This document shows, in pieces, positions 8,612-22,943 of a DNA stretch of 64,000 bases. Location: assembly GCA_016793465.1 (NCBI GenBank), contig JAEUJW010000022.1, positions 62,001 to 126,000 of the forward strand, in the 5' to 3' direction. The notes beneath the pieces were generated by a model. It worked only from the letters and a program-made list of their open reading frames with translations. It ran no database searches and was not told the DNA's origin. Position numbers and translations under genes: made by a program. Position 1 is the stretch's first letter; each line of letters opens with the position of its first letter. This stretch comes from Myxococcales bacterium. Its GTDB lineage: Bacteria > Myxococcota > Polyangia > Nannocystales > Nannocystaceae.

Positions 8612-9517
8612 TCAGCCGCGCTCGCGCAGCGCCGCCTTGATCTTCGCCAGCACGCCCTCGAGCCGCGTCGCCGGCACGCTCACCCGCGTCGGCATGCCGC
8701 CGCCGAGCCCGAGCAGCGTCACGAAGTTGAGCCCGCTGTCGAAGCCCGCGGCGATGTTGACCGTGACCCCGTCGACCACGATCGCCACCGGCGCCAGCGT
8801 CTGGCCCTGCAGCAGCAGCTCGGTCTTGTCGAAGCCCGCCGCGCTGGCCGGCAGGTGCAGCAGCGCCACGCCGTCGTCGACCACGTACCGGCTGGCCAGC
8901 GCGCGCGCGGCCTCGGCCTGACGTTCGAAGTCCGCCGCCGCCTCGGTGATCGCGTCCTGCTGCACGCCGGGCTTCATCCCGCCGACCAGCCAGTGCACGA
9001 TGCGCTGCTTCAGCACCGCGTCCTCGTAGTGCACGCGCAGCGCGTGGTCGACGAGCTGGGCCCGCGGCGACACCGGGCCGATGCGCGTGTCGACCGCCCG
9101 CGCGTCGTCGTCGGCGCCGGGGTACGGCTCGCGCCCGCCGAGGATCCACTTCGCCGCCGCGTACAGCCCGTCGAGGTCGAAGTGCGCGACGATCGTGTCG
9201 ATCGGCCCGGTCAGGCGCACCAGCTCCGGCGTCACGATCTCCGGGCACGCCCCGTGCTCCGCCTTGGTGTGCAACACGAAGCGCTCGTCGCCGCGGTAGG
9301 CCGCGTGCTGGTCGTGATCGTGGTGATCGACCCAGCGCGCCAGCCGCGGCCCCAACTCTTTAATAAAACGTCCGGTGACCTTGGCGAAGCCCGGCCCGCC
9401 CATGCCGTCGGCCGCGAACGCCAGGTCGAGCACCACCACGCGTCCGCGCAGGTCCGCCGCCCGCGGCAGCTTGCGCGGGCTGGCGAACACCAGGTCGGGC
9501 AGCGCGGGCCCGCTCAC
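8612..9517 (-). CDS. DHH-type phosphoesterase-like protein
   Basis: A 301-residue protein. The motif WVDHHDHDQH contains the DHH signature, and VVLDLAFAADG and VAHFDLDGLYAA supply further aspartates of the kind used for Mn binding in DHH phosphoesterases (nanoRNase, RecJ or cyclic-dinucleotide phosphodiesterase relatives). The C-terminal part (VTVNIAAGFDSGLN...) could be a DHHA1-like domain. Exact activity unknown. The GTG start overlaps the stop of the TPR gene (GTGA), making it the last gene of a tightly coupled three-gene unit. Confidence 0.65.
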   Translation of the reverse strand: MSGPALPDLVFASPRKLPRAADLRGRVVVLDLAFAADGMGGPGFAKVTGRFIKELGPRLARWVDHHDHDQHAAYRGDERFVLHTKAEHGACPEIVTPELVRLTGPIDTIVAHFDLDGLYAAAKWILGGREPYPGADDDARAVDTRIGPVSPRAQLVDHALRVHYEDAVLKQRIVHWLVGGMKPGVQQDAITEAAADFERQAEAARALASRYVVDDGVALLHLPASAAGFDKTELLLQGQTLAPVAIVVDGVTVNIAAGFDSGLNFVTLLGLGGGMPTRVSVPATRLEGVLAKIKAALRERG

Positions 9518-9822
9518 GCGAGCGCCGCCCTGGCCGCCTCGAGCTCGCCGAGCGCGTGGTCGTCGCCGGCCGTGCGCGCCGCGGCGATGCCCTGGTCGAA
9601 CACCGCCCGCGCCGCCGCCGGATCACCCGCCGCCAGCAGCGTCTGTCCGGCCATCAGATACGCGGGCACGTAGCCCGGGCTGCGGCGGATCAGCTCGGCG
9701 AAGGCCGCGTTGGCCTCGACCAGGAGCCCGCGCTTCTTGAACTCCATCGCCAGTCCGTAGCGCGGGAACGGCTCGTTCGGGGCCTTGGCCACGAACTGCT
9801 GCAGCATCTCGAGGCGATCCAT
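9514..9822 (-). CDS. Small TPR-repeat protein
   Basis: A 102-residue protein of helical TPR type: FPRYGLAMEFKKRGLLVEA, AFAELIRRSPGYVPAY and AGDPAAARAVFDQGIAAA show the A/G/Y spacing of two or three tetratricopeptide units. It probably mediates protein contacts. It shares TGATG with the gene before it and GTGA with the gene after it, so the three are made from one message. No enzymatic motif is seen. Confidence 0.72.
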   Translation of the reverse strand: MDRLEMLQQFVAKAPNEPFPRYGLAMEFKKRGLLVEANAAFAELIRRSPGYVPAYLMAGQTLLAAGDPAAARAVFDQGIAAARTAGDDHALGELEAARAALA

Positions 9823-10409
9823 CACGCGCTCGCCGACGCCGGCAGGCCCGACAGCGGCTGCCGGTTGCGCTTGTCCTTCGCCTTGTACGAGCCCTTGTGG
9901 CCCTCGATGTACTTCTCGGCGGCCGCGGCGTCGAGGCCGAGCGACGTCAGCACCTCGGGGGTCTGGTCGTAGATCGGCGTCTCCTGCAGGTGGCCGACCA
10001 GCAGCAGGTAGGTCGCCACGTGGGCCGGCGGGTACTTCTTCAGCAGCTCGCCCACGCCCTCGCGCAGCTTCTCCGGCGGGGTGGTCTCGCAGAAGTCCTC
10101 GTCGGTCTCGCCCTGGCGGTGCGACACGCCGAGGAAGTCGAGGTAGTCGACCAGCATGCCGCGGTGGTGACGCATGAGCCACTCGAGCAGCAGCGCGAGC
10201 GCGAGCTGATCGTTCCCGGACGAGAACTCGGCGTCGAAGCGCTTGCGCCACACGCGGCGGCGGGCGGCCTGGGTGAACGCCGTGTCGGGCACGCTGACGC
10301 TGCAGCCGCCGGCCTTCAGCACGGCGCGGACTTCCTTGCCCGACAGCTCGTCGTAGTACGCGTCGATGTGGCCCTGGCCAAGGTTCTGACAGATCTGGAT
10401 CGGCTTCAC
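9822..10409 (-). CDS. Hypothetical protein, first gene of the DHH unit
   Basis: A 195-residue soluble protein with no signal peptide or membrane segment. I do not recognise a family. It is rich in charged helices (for example AARRRVWRKRFDAEF and LALALLLEWLMRHHRGMLVDY), has only a few cysteines, and ends in a Lys-rich segment (EGHKGSYKAKDKRNRQ). Its stop overlaps the start of the TPR gene (TGATG), so its role is probably tied to the TPR and DHH proteins. Confidence 0.7.
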   Translation of the reverse strand: MKPIQICQNLGQGHIDAYYDELSGKEVRAVLKAGGCSVSVPDTAFTQAARRRVWRKRFDAEFSSGNDQLALALLLEWLMRHHRGMLVDYLDFLGVSHRQGETDEDFCETTPPEKLREGVGELLKKYPPAHVATYLLLVGHLQETPIYDQTPEVLTSLGLDAAAAEKYIEGHKGSYKAKDKRNRQPLSGLPASASA

Positions 10410-10462
10410 TGGGGGTCCTCGGGGCGCACGAAGCTACACGTCGCGCCCCCGCGCAGCAAGCC

Positions 10463-13651
<3,189 letters not shown>

Positions 13652-13681
13652 CGCCTCGGCGCCCACCGGCGATCACGACCC

Positions 13682-13796
13682 GCGGCTCACCGCTCGCAGG
13701 CAGCGCCGGCGGACCATCGCCGCGGCGCTCGCCATCCGCGCGGGTCCGCGGCGCATGGCCGTCGCGCCCTCGCCGCGCGGCTCACCGCTCGCAGGC
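13682..13796. repeat. Duplicated 3' tail of the small lipoprotein gene
   Basis: GCGGCTCACCGCTCGCAGGC occurs at 13682-13701 and again at 13777-13796, 95 bases apart. The second copy contains the stop codon of the minus-strand gene ending at 13782; the first copy lies just downstream of it. Confidence 0.6.
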
Positions 13797-14123
13797 CGCA
13801 CGCGCGCGCGACACCCGGCTCTCGCCGCGCCGCTCCTCCAGCCCGACTGTCGTCACCTGCCCGCCGCCGACCCGCACCCACCGCCACGTCGTGCGCCCCG
13901 CTCGCCCGTCGTCCACCGCGACCCGCAGGCGACCGCCGCGCCGCGACGGCCCGGTCATGCACTCGCCCGGCACCAGCGTCTCGCCGCCCGCGCGGACCAC
14001 CAGCTGACGATCCGGATCCGCCGCCACGCACACCCGCGGCGCCTCGTCCGCCGCGCACGTGCGCCGGTCGGTCCGCTGCCAGCCGGCCCGCGGCGCACAG
14101 CCGGCGCCGACGATCGCCGCCAC
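13782..14123 (-). CDS. Possible small lipoprotein
   Basis: About 113 residues. The N-terminus VAAIVGAGC looks like the end of a lipoprotein signal, and the mature part has paired cysteines (RRTCAADEAPRVCVAAD, GECMTG) and a beta-rich look. The only usable start found is the GTG at 14123, which leaves the signal peptide too short. Upstream in-frame codons ARRACHIAALVAAIVGAGC would complete it, but no ATG, GTG or TTG precedes them. A frameshift, an unusual start, or no gene at all are all possible. It is divergent from, and nearly abuts, the DciA-like gene. Confidence 0.35.
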   Translation of the reverse strand: MAAIVGAGCAPRAGWQRTDRRTCAADEAPRVCVAADPDRQLVVRAGGETLVPGECMTGPSRRGGRLRVAVDDGRAGRTTWRWVRVGGGQVTTVGLEERRGESRVSRARAACER

Positions 14124-14135
14124 CAGGGCGGCGAT

Positions 14136-14654
14136 GTGGCATGCTCGCCGCGCCTGCCGTTCCCCCGCGCCAAGCGGCCCCGCCGCGCCGCCCCGCTGCA
14201 GCTCACCGAGGCCATCTGGGAGCTCGTGCGTCGCCACGTCGACGTCGAGACCGTCGCCCTCGTGCAGGTCCGCGACGTGTGGCCGCGCGTCGCCGGCGCC
14301 CACCTCGAGGCCCGGACCTGGCCCGCCGCCGTCCACGGCGAGACCCTCGTCGTGCACGTGCATGACAATCAGTGGCTACACGAACTCACGTACATGCGCC
14401 AGGACCTGCTCCGGCGCCTGCAGGCGCTCGCCCCCACCACCCGCCTGACCGCGCTGCGCCTGCGCCTCGGCGACGTCCCGCCGGTGGCCCAGCGCCGGCC
14501 CGCGGATCTCTCGCCGCCCCCGCCGCGGCCGCTCGCCCCCCCGCACTTCTCGCCCGAGCCGGACGCGGCCACCCGGGCCGCCCTCGACGCCGTCGTCGAC
14601 CCCGAGCTGAAGCAGATCCTCGCCGGCGCCCGCGTCATGCTCGGCCGCCCGTGA
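14136..14654 (+). CDS. DUF721/DciA-like protein
   Basis: A 172-residue protein whose N-terminal 105 residues match the DUF721 pattern: an LVRRHV helix, VWPRVAGAHLEARTWPAAVHG, then GETLVVHVHDNQWLHELTYM and a final helix. Members of this family include DciA, the ancestral loader of the replicative helicase DnaB. The C-terminal third is Pro-rich and variable, as is usual. Start is the GTG opening MACSPRLPFPRAKRP. A hairpin with a T-tract follows. Family assignment is good; replication role is by family only. Confidence 0.75.
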   Translation: MACSPRLPFPRAKRPRRAAPLQLTEAIWELVRRHVDVETVALVQVRDVWPRVAGAHLEARTWPAAVHGETLVVHVHDNQWLHELTYMRQDLLRRLQALAPTTRLTALRLRLGDVPPVAQRRPADLSPPPPRPLAPPHFSPEPDAATRAALDAVVDPELKQILAGARVMLGRP

Positions 14655-14656
14655 GC

Positions 14657-14687
14657 GCGCGGGACCTGCCCTTGCCGCGCAGTTTTT
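14657..14687 (+). terminator. Putative intrinsic terminator after the DciA-like gene
   Basis: Stem GCGCGG (14657-14662) / CCGCGC (14675-14680), then AG and five T (14683-14687). The T-tract lies only 7 bases before the next start codon. Confidence 0.5.
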
Positions 14688-14693
14688 AGTACC

Positions 14694-15758
14694 GTGCGGC
14701 CCGTGCCCCCCCTGCCCGCTCGAATCGCGTTGGCCTGCGCCGCGACCCTCTTCGCCTGCCAGGCCCCGAGCAGCACGCCCGCGCCCGCGCCCGAGGCCCC
14801 CGCCAAGCTCGACGAGGCCCCCGCCAAGGGCCCGAAGGACGCCCCCGGCGAGTGGAGCTTCGAGTTCAAGGATCCCCCCTCGGGCCCGCGCGCGCCGACC
14901 TACGCCGCGTTCGGCGTCAACGTCGGCTTCGCCAAATTCGACGAGGTCGACAAGCTCGTGCACAGCCTCGGCCTCGACTGCGGCGACACCTCGATCCGCG
15001 CGATGATGGACCGCCGCCGCGAGAAGGAGCTAAAGCGCCTCGACGAGGCCAAGGCCCGCGGCGAGGACGCGGTCACCGCCGCCTCGTGGGTCAACCGCCG
15101 CAGCAAGCGCGAGGCCAACCCGCAGGTCCGCTTCAGCTGCCCCAAGATCCCCGCCGACAGGCTCACCGACCGCGCCCGCCTGCCCTCGACCGGCCGCCTC
15201 CTCTACGTGTTCGACGCGGTCGACTACCCGCTGCGCCACGCCTCCTACCAGCGCACCCACCAGGACCAGGCCGCCGCCCTCGCCGACTTCGAGGAGACCC
15301 TCGCCGCCCTCACCAAGACCTACGGCCCGCCGACCACGTCGCCGAAGCAGGCGCTGCCGACCCGCGACCAGTCCGGCGCCGTCGAGTTCCCCAGCGCCGT
15401 CAACTACGAGGCCACCTGGGAGTACGCCGACCTGATCGTGCGCACCAACGTGCTGCGCTACGGCAAGCTCGTCACCGTCGGCGAGCGCGTCGAGGTCCCG
15501 CACGGCCTCCGCCCCGACGCCCCCGCCGTCGGCCCCGGCGCGACCACCACGCCGCCGCCCGCGCCGACGGTCCGCCCGCCCGCGCCCCCGCCGTCCGCCG
15601 CCCCCGTCAAAGCCGACGCCGCCGACAGCAAGACCGCGACCCCGCCGCCCGCGCCCGAGAAGCCCGCCAAACAGGACCCCAAGACCGCCGCGAAGGCCAG
15701 GGCGGCCCAGGAGGCCGACGCCGCCAGGGCCGCGGCCGCCGCCGCCCCCTCGCCCTGA
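14694..15758 (+). CDS. Hypothetical lipoprotein with Pro/Ala-rich tail
   Basis: A 354-residue exported protein of unknown function. A signal peptide with lipobox-like ATLFAC (Cys22) is followed by a Pro/Ala linker. The central region (about 55-250) is folded-looking, with conserved-type cysteines (LDCGDTS, RFSCPKIP) and an ADLIVRTNVLRYGK beta segment. The last about 80 residues are low-complexity Pro/Ala/Lys. The start is GTG; a second in-frame GTG is 9 bases on. It precedes the transporter gene but shares no overlap with it. Confidence 0.7.
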   Translation: MRPVPPLPARIALACAATLFACQAPSSTPAPAPEAPAKLDEAPAKGPKDAPGEWSFEFKDPPSGPRAPTYAAFGVNVGFAKFDEVDKLVHSLGLDCGDTSIRAMMDRRREKELKRLDEAKARGEDAVTAASWVNRRSKREANPQVRFSCPKIPADRLTDRARLPSTGRLLYVFDAVDYPLRHASYQRTHQDQAAALADFEETLAALTKTYGPPTTSPKQALPTRDQSGAVEFPSAVNYEATWEYADLIVRTNVLRYGKLVTVGERVEVPHGLRPDAPAVGPGATTTPPPAPTVRPPAPPPSAAPVKADAADSKTATPPPAPEKPAKQDPKTAAKARAAQEADAARAAAAAAPSP

Positions 15759-15819
15759 GGTCGTCGCGCCGGCCGCTCGCCCCGCGCGCCCGTTGCGCTT
15801 TACGAGGCCCCCCGTCATC

Positions 15820-17610
15820 ATGCCTGCCGCCCCCGCGGGGCCCGCCGGCATGGACGCGCTCGTCACGGGGATGAACGACTGGCTGACCGCCCTCAACGCG
15901 GTGATCTGGCACGACAGCGTCTGCTACATCGTGCTCGCCGTCGGCCTGCTGTTCACCCTGTGGAGCGGGTTTTGCCAGTACCACGCGCTGACCCACGGCG
16001 TGAAGGTCATCGCCGGCCGCTACGACGACGAGCGCGGCCCCGGCGCGATCAGCCACTTCCAGGCCCTGTCCGCCGCCCTCTCCGCGACCGTCGGCCTCGG
16101 CAACATCGGCGGCGTCGCCGTGGCCATCGCCCTCGGCGGCCCGGGCGCGGTGTTCTGGATGTGGATCGTCGGCCTCGCCGGCATGGCCCTGAAGACCACC
16201 GAGGTCACGCTGTCGATGCTCTACCGCCGCACCGACAACCCCGACGAGCCGAGCGGCGGCCCGATGTGGGTCGTCGACACCGCCCTGTCGGAGAAGTACC
16301 CGCGCCTCAAACCCCTCGCGCGCGCGCTCGGGGTGCTGTTCTGCATCACGCTGCTGATCTCCACGATCACCGGCGGCAACATGTTCCAGGCCTGGAACGT
16401 CGGCGTCGTCACCCAGGAGAGCTTCGGCGTCCCGCAGCAGGCCGTCGGCGTCGTGCTCACGATCCTCGTCGGCCTCGTGATCATCGGCGGCATCAAGCGC
16501 ATCGGCGCGGTCGCCGGCGCGGTCGTGCCGGCCATGTGCCTGCTCTACCTGGTCGCCGCGCTGTGGGTGCTCGCCGTCAACATCGAGGTCGTGCCCGAGA
16601 CGCTCGGCCTCATCGTGCGCTCCGCCTTCAACCCCGCCGAGGCCAGCGGCGCGTTCGTCGGCGGCACCTTCGGCTTCGCCTTCGTGTGGGGCATGAAGCG
16701 GGCCCTGTTCTCCTGCGAGGCCGGCCAGGGCAGCTCGCCGATCGCCCACTGCGCCGCCCGGACCCGCGAGCCCGTGCGCGAGGGCGTGGTCGCCGGCCTC
16801 GAGCCGTTCATCGACACGATCGTGGTCTGCACCCTGACCTCGCTCGTCGTGCTCTCGAGCGGCGCCTGGAACCGCGGCGGCGAGACGACACTCACCGATC
16901 CCCCCGCGTTCGTCGCCGCCGCCCCCGGCACCTGGGACCTGCCCGACACCGCGCTGCCGCCGAAGTCCCCCGCGGCCCGCGCCATCACCGGCGCCGACTG
17001 GCGCCCCGGCGACGACGTGTTCCTCATCGCCCGCTACGGCGGCGTCGACCCCGGCAGCGGCACCGATCTCCGGCGCATCAACGGCAAGGTGGGAGATCGC
17101 CTCGTGGTCGACTGGACCCCGGTCGGGGGGCCGGCGAGCCCGCTCGCCGACGCGCCCGTCCTGCACTCCCGCGACGTCTACAAGGACTACGTCGGCGCCG
17201 CCCTGACCAGCCACGCCTTCGACCGCGTGACCCCCGGCCTCGGCACCTGGCTGATCCCCATCGCGTCGTGGCTGTTCGCGGTTTCGACCATGATCTCGTG
17301 GGCTTATTACGGCGAGCAGGGCATGGTCTACATGGCCGGACGCCGCGCCGTGCTGCCCTACAAGCTGGTCTACTGCGCCAGCATCCTGCTCGCCTGCGCC
17401 GGCGTCATCAACACGGAGGAGGAGCTCGACAACATCACCGCCCTCGGCACCGGCGTGATGTTGTGGGTGAATATCCCGATCATGCTGCTGTTCGGGGCCA
17501 CCGCGATGGCCGCCTACCGCGGCTACTTCGAGCGCCTGCGCGCGGGCGCCTTCGACCCGCCGCAGACCTCCGCGCCCCCGGCCCCGCCGGGCGCCGCCCC
17601 GCGGGCGTGA
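15820..17610 (+). CDS. AGCS-family sodium:alanine/glycine symporter
   Basis: About 596 residues, a multi-helix inner-membrane transporter. Family landmarks are ALSATVGLGNIGGVAVAIA, GPGAVFWMWIVGLAGM, KRALFSCEAGQGSSPIAH and a late WAYYGEQ. AGCS proteins import alanine or glycine with sodium. It carries an unusual loop of about 120 residues between late helices (the GGETTLTDPP to DVYKDYVG region), longer than is typical, probably periplasmic. The start is uncertain among 15793 (TTG), 15820 (ATG) and 15850 (ATG). Confidence 0.87.
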   Translation: MPAAPAGPAGMDALVTGMNDWLTALNAVIWHDSVCYIVLAVGLLFTLWSGFCQYHALTHGVKVIAGRYDDERGPGAISHFQALSAALSATVGLGNIGGVAVAIALGGPGAVFWMWIVGLAGMALKTTEVTLSMLYRRTDNPDEPSGGPMWVVDTALSEKYPRLKPLARALGVLFCITLLISTITGGNMFQAWNVGVVTQESFGVPQQAVGVVLTILVGLVIIGGIKRIGAVAGAVVPAMCLLYLVAALWVLAVNIEVVPETLGLIVRSAFNPAEASGAFVGGTFGFAFVWGMKRALFSCEAGQGSSPIAHCAARTREPVREGVVAGLEPFIDTIVVCTLTSLVVLSSGAWNRGGETTLTDPPAFVAAAPGTWDLPDTALPPKSPAARAITGADWRPGDDVFLIARYGGVDPGSGTDLRRINGKVGDRLVVDWTPVGGPASPLADAPVLHSRDVYKDYVGAALTSHAFDRVTPGLGTWLIPIASWLFAVSTMISWAYYGEQGMVYMAGRRAVLPYKLVYCASILLACAGVINTEEELDNITALGTGVMLWVNIPIMLLFGATAMAAYRGYFERLRAGAFDPPQTSAPPAPPGAAPRA

Positions 17611-17627
17611 CGCAATGTGACACTGAA

Positions 17628-17647
17628 CTTCGGGACATGTCCCGAAG
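17628..17647. repeat. 20-bp perfect palindrome upstream of trpB
   Basis: CTTCGGGACATGTCCCGAAG is identical to its reverse complement. It lies 18 bases after the symporter stop and about 200 bases before trpB. It may be a terminator stem, a regulator site, or a divergent member of the GGACA/TGTCC palindrome family found elsewhere in the window. Confidence 0.7.
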
Positions 17648-17815
17648 GACAGGACAAAACAGGGCCCGCGAGCGCCGCGCGGCAATTTCCGAGCCGCGCC
17701 CCGACCGTGGCCCCGCGCACGCGTGGACACGTGTACGCGCATCCACCGGCGCGCGGGATCATCACGGCGTCGCCGGCGACGTCACACAAGTGGTGTATCG
17801 CGAGGCCGCGACGGA

Positions 17816-17821
17816 TATACT
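17816..17821 (+). promoter_or_regulatory. Possible -10 box of trpB
   Basis: TATACT, with 22 bases to the ATG at 17844 and a GGAG ribosome site between them. No good -35 is visible 16-18 bases upstream. Confidence 0.35.
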
Positions 17822-17843
17822 GGCGGCGCATTGGAGCTGGCGA

Positions 17844-19208
17844 ATGACTGAGTCCCTGACGCGTTTCGATCTGCCGCAGAGTGCGATCCCGACCCGGTGG
17901 TACAACATCCAGGCCGACCTGCCGCGGCCCCTGCCGCCGGTGCTGCACCCGGGCACCAAGCAGCCCATCGGACCCCAGGACCTGCTGCCGCTGTTCCCGC
18001 TCGAGCTCATCAAGCAGGAGGTCAGCCAGGAGCGCTTCATCGACATCCCGGAGGAGGTCCGGGAGATCTACAAGCTGTGGCGACCGACCCCGCTGCTGCG
18101 CGCGCGCCGGTTCGAACAGGCGCTCGGCACCACCGCCCGCATCTACTACAAGTACGAGGGCGTCTCGCCGAGCGGCTCGCACAAGCTCAACACCGCCGTG
18201 CCGCAGGCCTTCTACAACAAGCAGGAGGGCGTCCGCGGCGTCACCACCGAGACCGGCGCGGGCCAGTGGGGCACCGCGATCTCGCAGGCCTGTAACTTCT
18301 TCGGCCTCGAGTGCCACGTCTACATGGTCAAGGTGAGCTACCAGCAGAAGCCCTACCGCCGCGCCATCATCCAGTCGTTCGGCGCCGACGTCACGGCCAG
18401 CCCGAGCAACACCACCAACGCCGGCCGCGCCATCCTCGAGAAGGACCCCGAGTCGACCGGCTCGCTCGGCATCGCCATCAGCGAGGCCGTCGAGGCCGCC
18501 GCCACCTCGGGCGGCAAGTACAAGTACGCGCTCGGCTCGGTCCTCAACCACGTGCTGATGCACCAGACGGTGATCGGCCAGGAGGCGATCCTGCAGCTGA
18601 AGCGGGCCGGCGACTACCCCGACATCGTCGTCGGCTGCACCGGCGGCGGCAGCAACTTCGCCGGCATCGCCCTGCCCTTCATCCGCGAGAAGCTCGTGCA
18701 CGACCGCGACATCCGCATCGTCGCCGTCGAGCCCGCCGCCTGCCCGAGCCTCACCAAGGGCGTCTACGCCTACGACTTCGGCGACACCGCCGGCATGACC
18801 CCGCTCGTCAAGATGCACACCCTCGGCGCCCACTTCGTGCCGCCCCCGGTCCACGCCGGCGGCCTGCGCTACCACGGCATGGCCAGCATCATCAGCGAGC
18901 TCTACGACCAGAAGATCATCGAGGCCTACTCCGCCCGCCAGCTCGAGGCGTTCGGCGCCGCCGTCGCCTTCCTCCGCGCCGAGGGCATCGTGCCCGCCCC
19001 CGAGGCCTCCCACGCGATCGCCCAGGTCGTCCGCGAGGCCGAGAAGGCTCGTCAAGCCGGCACCTCGCCGGTCATCCTGTTCAACCTCTGCGGCCACGGC
19101 CACTTCGACATGTCGTCCTACGACGCCTTCAACGCCGGCAACCTCAGCGACTACGAGTACCCCGAGTCCGCCGTCGAGGCCGCCATGGCCGACCTCCCGC
19201 AACTCTGA
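17844..19208 (+). CDS. trpB: Tryptophan synthase beta chain, TrpB2 type
   Basis: A 454-residue PLP enzyme that joins indole and serine to make tryptophan. The PLP lysine is Lys114 in SGSHKLNTAV, and CTGGGSNFAG is the phosphate loop. The length and the N-terminal extension with the LPLFP...KLWRPTPLLRA segment place it in the TrpB2 group, which usually stands apart from trpA and is thought to salvage free indole. No trpA or other trp biosynthesis gene is nearby; instead tryptophanase and trpS lie downstream, which supports a link to indole. The start is backed by GGAG 7 bases upstream. Confidence 0.9.
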   Translation: MTESLTRFDLPQSAIPTRWYNIQADLPRPLPPVLHPGTKQPIGPQDLLPLFPLELIKQEVSQERFIDIPEEVREIYKLWRPTPLLRARRFEQALGTTARIYYKYEGVSPSGSHKLNTAVPQAFYNKQEGVRGVTTETGAGQWGTAISQACNFFGLECHVYMVKVSYQQKPYRRAIIQSFGADVTASPSNTTNAGRAILEKDPESTGSLGIAISEAVEAAATSGGKYKYALGSVLNHVLMHQTVIGQEAILQLKRAGDYPDIVVGCTGGGSNFAGIALPFIREKLVHDRDIRIVAVEPAACPSLTKGVYAYDFGDTAGMTPLVKMHTLGAHFVPPPVHAGGLRYHGMASIISELYDQKIIEAYSARQLEAFGAAVAFLRAEGIVPAPEASHAIAQVVREAEKARQAGTSPVILFNLCGHGHFDMSSYDAFNAGNLSDYEYPESAVEAAMADLPQL

Positions 19209-19406
19209 GATCGACGCCGCGGCCCGCTCGGGCCCCGCCAGGCCCGGCGCCCACGCCACGGCGCCCGCGCGCACTCCCCTTCGCGGACCACTCCCCGGCC
19301 CGCCGCACACACTGCGGCGCCGTCGGCCGCCCACGCCGTGGCACCCGCGACGGCACGCACCGACACCTCGTCACCCTTGTAATCGCCGCCCGCTTCTCCG
19401 ACCATC

Positions 19407-21451
<2,045 letters not shown>

Positions 21452-21455
<4 letters not shown>

Positions 21456-22870
21456 GAAAACCCGAGCGACAGATCATCCCCTACCGGGCCAAGGTCGTCG
21501 AGCCCATCTCGCTGCTGCCTTACGAGGAACGCATCCGCCGCATCGAGGCCTGCGGCAACAACCTGTTTCGCCTGGGCTCGCACGAGGTCTACATCGACCT
21601 CATCACCGACTCCGGCACCGGCGCCCTCTCGGCCCAGCAGCTCGGCCGCATGATGATCGGCGACGAGGCCTACGCCGGCTCGCGCTCGTTCTTCGAGATG
21701 GAGCGCCAGATCCGCGACACCATGGGCTACCGCTACGCCATCCCGGTCCACCAGGGCCGCGCCGGCGAGCGCGTGTTCGACTTCGTGCTCATCAAGAAGC
21801 ACATGATCGTGCCCGGCAACTCGCACTTCGACACCACGAAGGCCCACATCGAGCTCGCCGGCGGCCGCGCCATCGACTGCACCATCGACGCCGGACGCTC
21901 CTCCGAGGGCTTCCACCCGTTCAAGGGCAACATCGACATCCCGCGCCTCGAGTCGGTCATCCGCGAGTACGGCGCCCGTCACGTCGCCTACATCCTCATC
22001 ACCGTGACCTGCAACTCCGGCGGCGGTCAGCCGGTGTCGATGGAGAACATCCGCGAGGTCCGCCGCGTCGCCGACCAGTACGGCCTGCTCGTCGTCCTCG
22101 ACGCCGCCCGCTTCGCCGAGAACGCGTACTTCATCAAGAGCCGCGAGAACGGCTACGCCCACAAGTCCATCCCCGAGATCGTCCAGGAGATGTGCCAGTA
22201 CACCGACGCGTGCATCATGAGCGCCAAGAAGGACGCCCTGGTGCCGATGGGCGGCTTCATCGCCGTGCGCGACGACCTGCTGTACGAGCGCCTGAAGGCC
22301 CCGACCATCCTGTTCGAGGGCTTCTACACCTACGGCGGCATGTCCGGCGCCGACATGGAAGCCCTCGCCCAGGGCCTGCGCGAGGTCACCGACGAGGCCT
22401 ACCTCGCCTATCGCATCGGCCAGGTCCGCCGCTTCGGCGAGCTCCTCCAGAAGTTCGGCATCCCCACCGTCGAACCGTTCGGCGGCCACGCGGTCTTCAT
22501 CGACGCCCGCAAATTCTTCCCCAACGTGCCCGAGGACGAGTTCCCCGCCCAGCTGCTGTGCGCCGAGCTCTACAAGGAAGGCGGCATCCGCCCCGTCGAG
22601 GTCGGCTCCGTCCTCATCGGCCGCGACCCCGACACCGGCGAGAACATCCGCCCCAACCTCGACCTCTGCCGCATCACCATCCCCCGCCGCGTCTACACCT
22701 TCGAACACCTCGAGTACGTCGCCGACGTGGTCAGGACGGTGTTCGAGGAGAAAGGCGCCAAACAGCGGCACGGCCTGCGCTTCGAGGTCGAAGCCCCCGG
22801 CATCCGCCACTTCGCATCCACATTTCGCTACGTGCGCGGCACGGACGGTGGTACAGGAGACTTGCCGTGA
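21452..22870 (+). CDS. tnaA: Tryptophanase (tyrosine phenol-lyase family)
   Basis: A 472-residue beta-eliminating lyase. PLP binds Lys260 in MSAKKDALVPMGG, a motif typical of tryptophanase (tyrosine phenol-lyases usually read SGKKDCLVNIGG). HFDTTKAH and PVEVGSVLIGRD also fit tryptophanase; the position of the phenol-lyase-specific Arg is Val. The product would be indole, pyruvate and ammonia. It is coupled to the histidine kinase by ATGA and followed by a response regulator, so indole or tryptophan may be signal or output. Some segments, such as GENIRPNLDLCRITIPRRVYT, read like phenol-lyase, so substrate range needs assay. Confidence 0.85.
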
Positions 22871-22943
22871 TCATCCCCGCGCACACCCCCACGTGTAGAC
22901 CAAGCCGCAACGAGAGCGGCCCGCGCTCGAAGCGAGGTATGGC

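Noticed and set aside
17617..17847. A 76-codon frame ending on the trpB start, considered as a tryptophan leader peptide
   Set aside because: It has only two scattered Trp codons and no nested terminator-antiterminator pairings near them.
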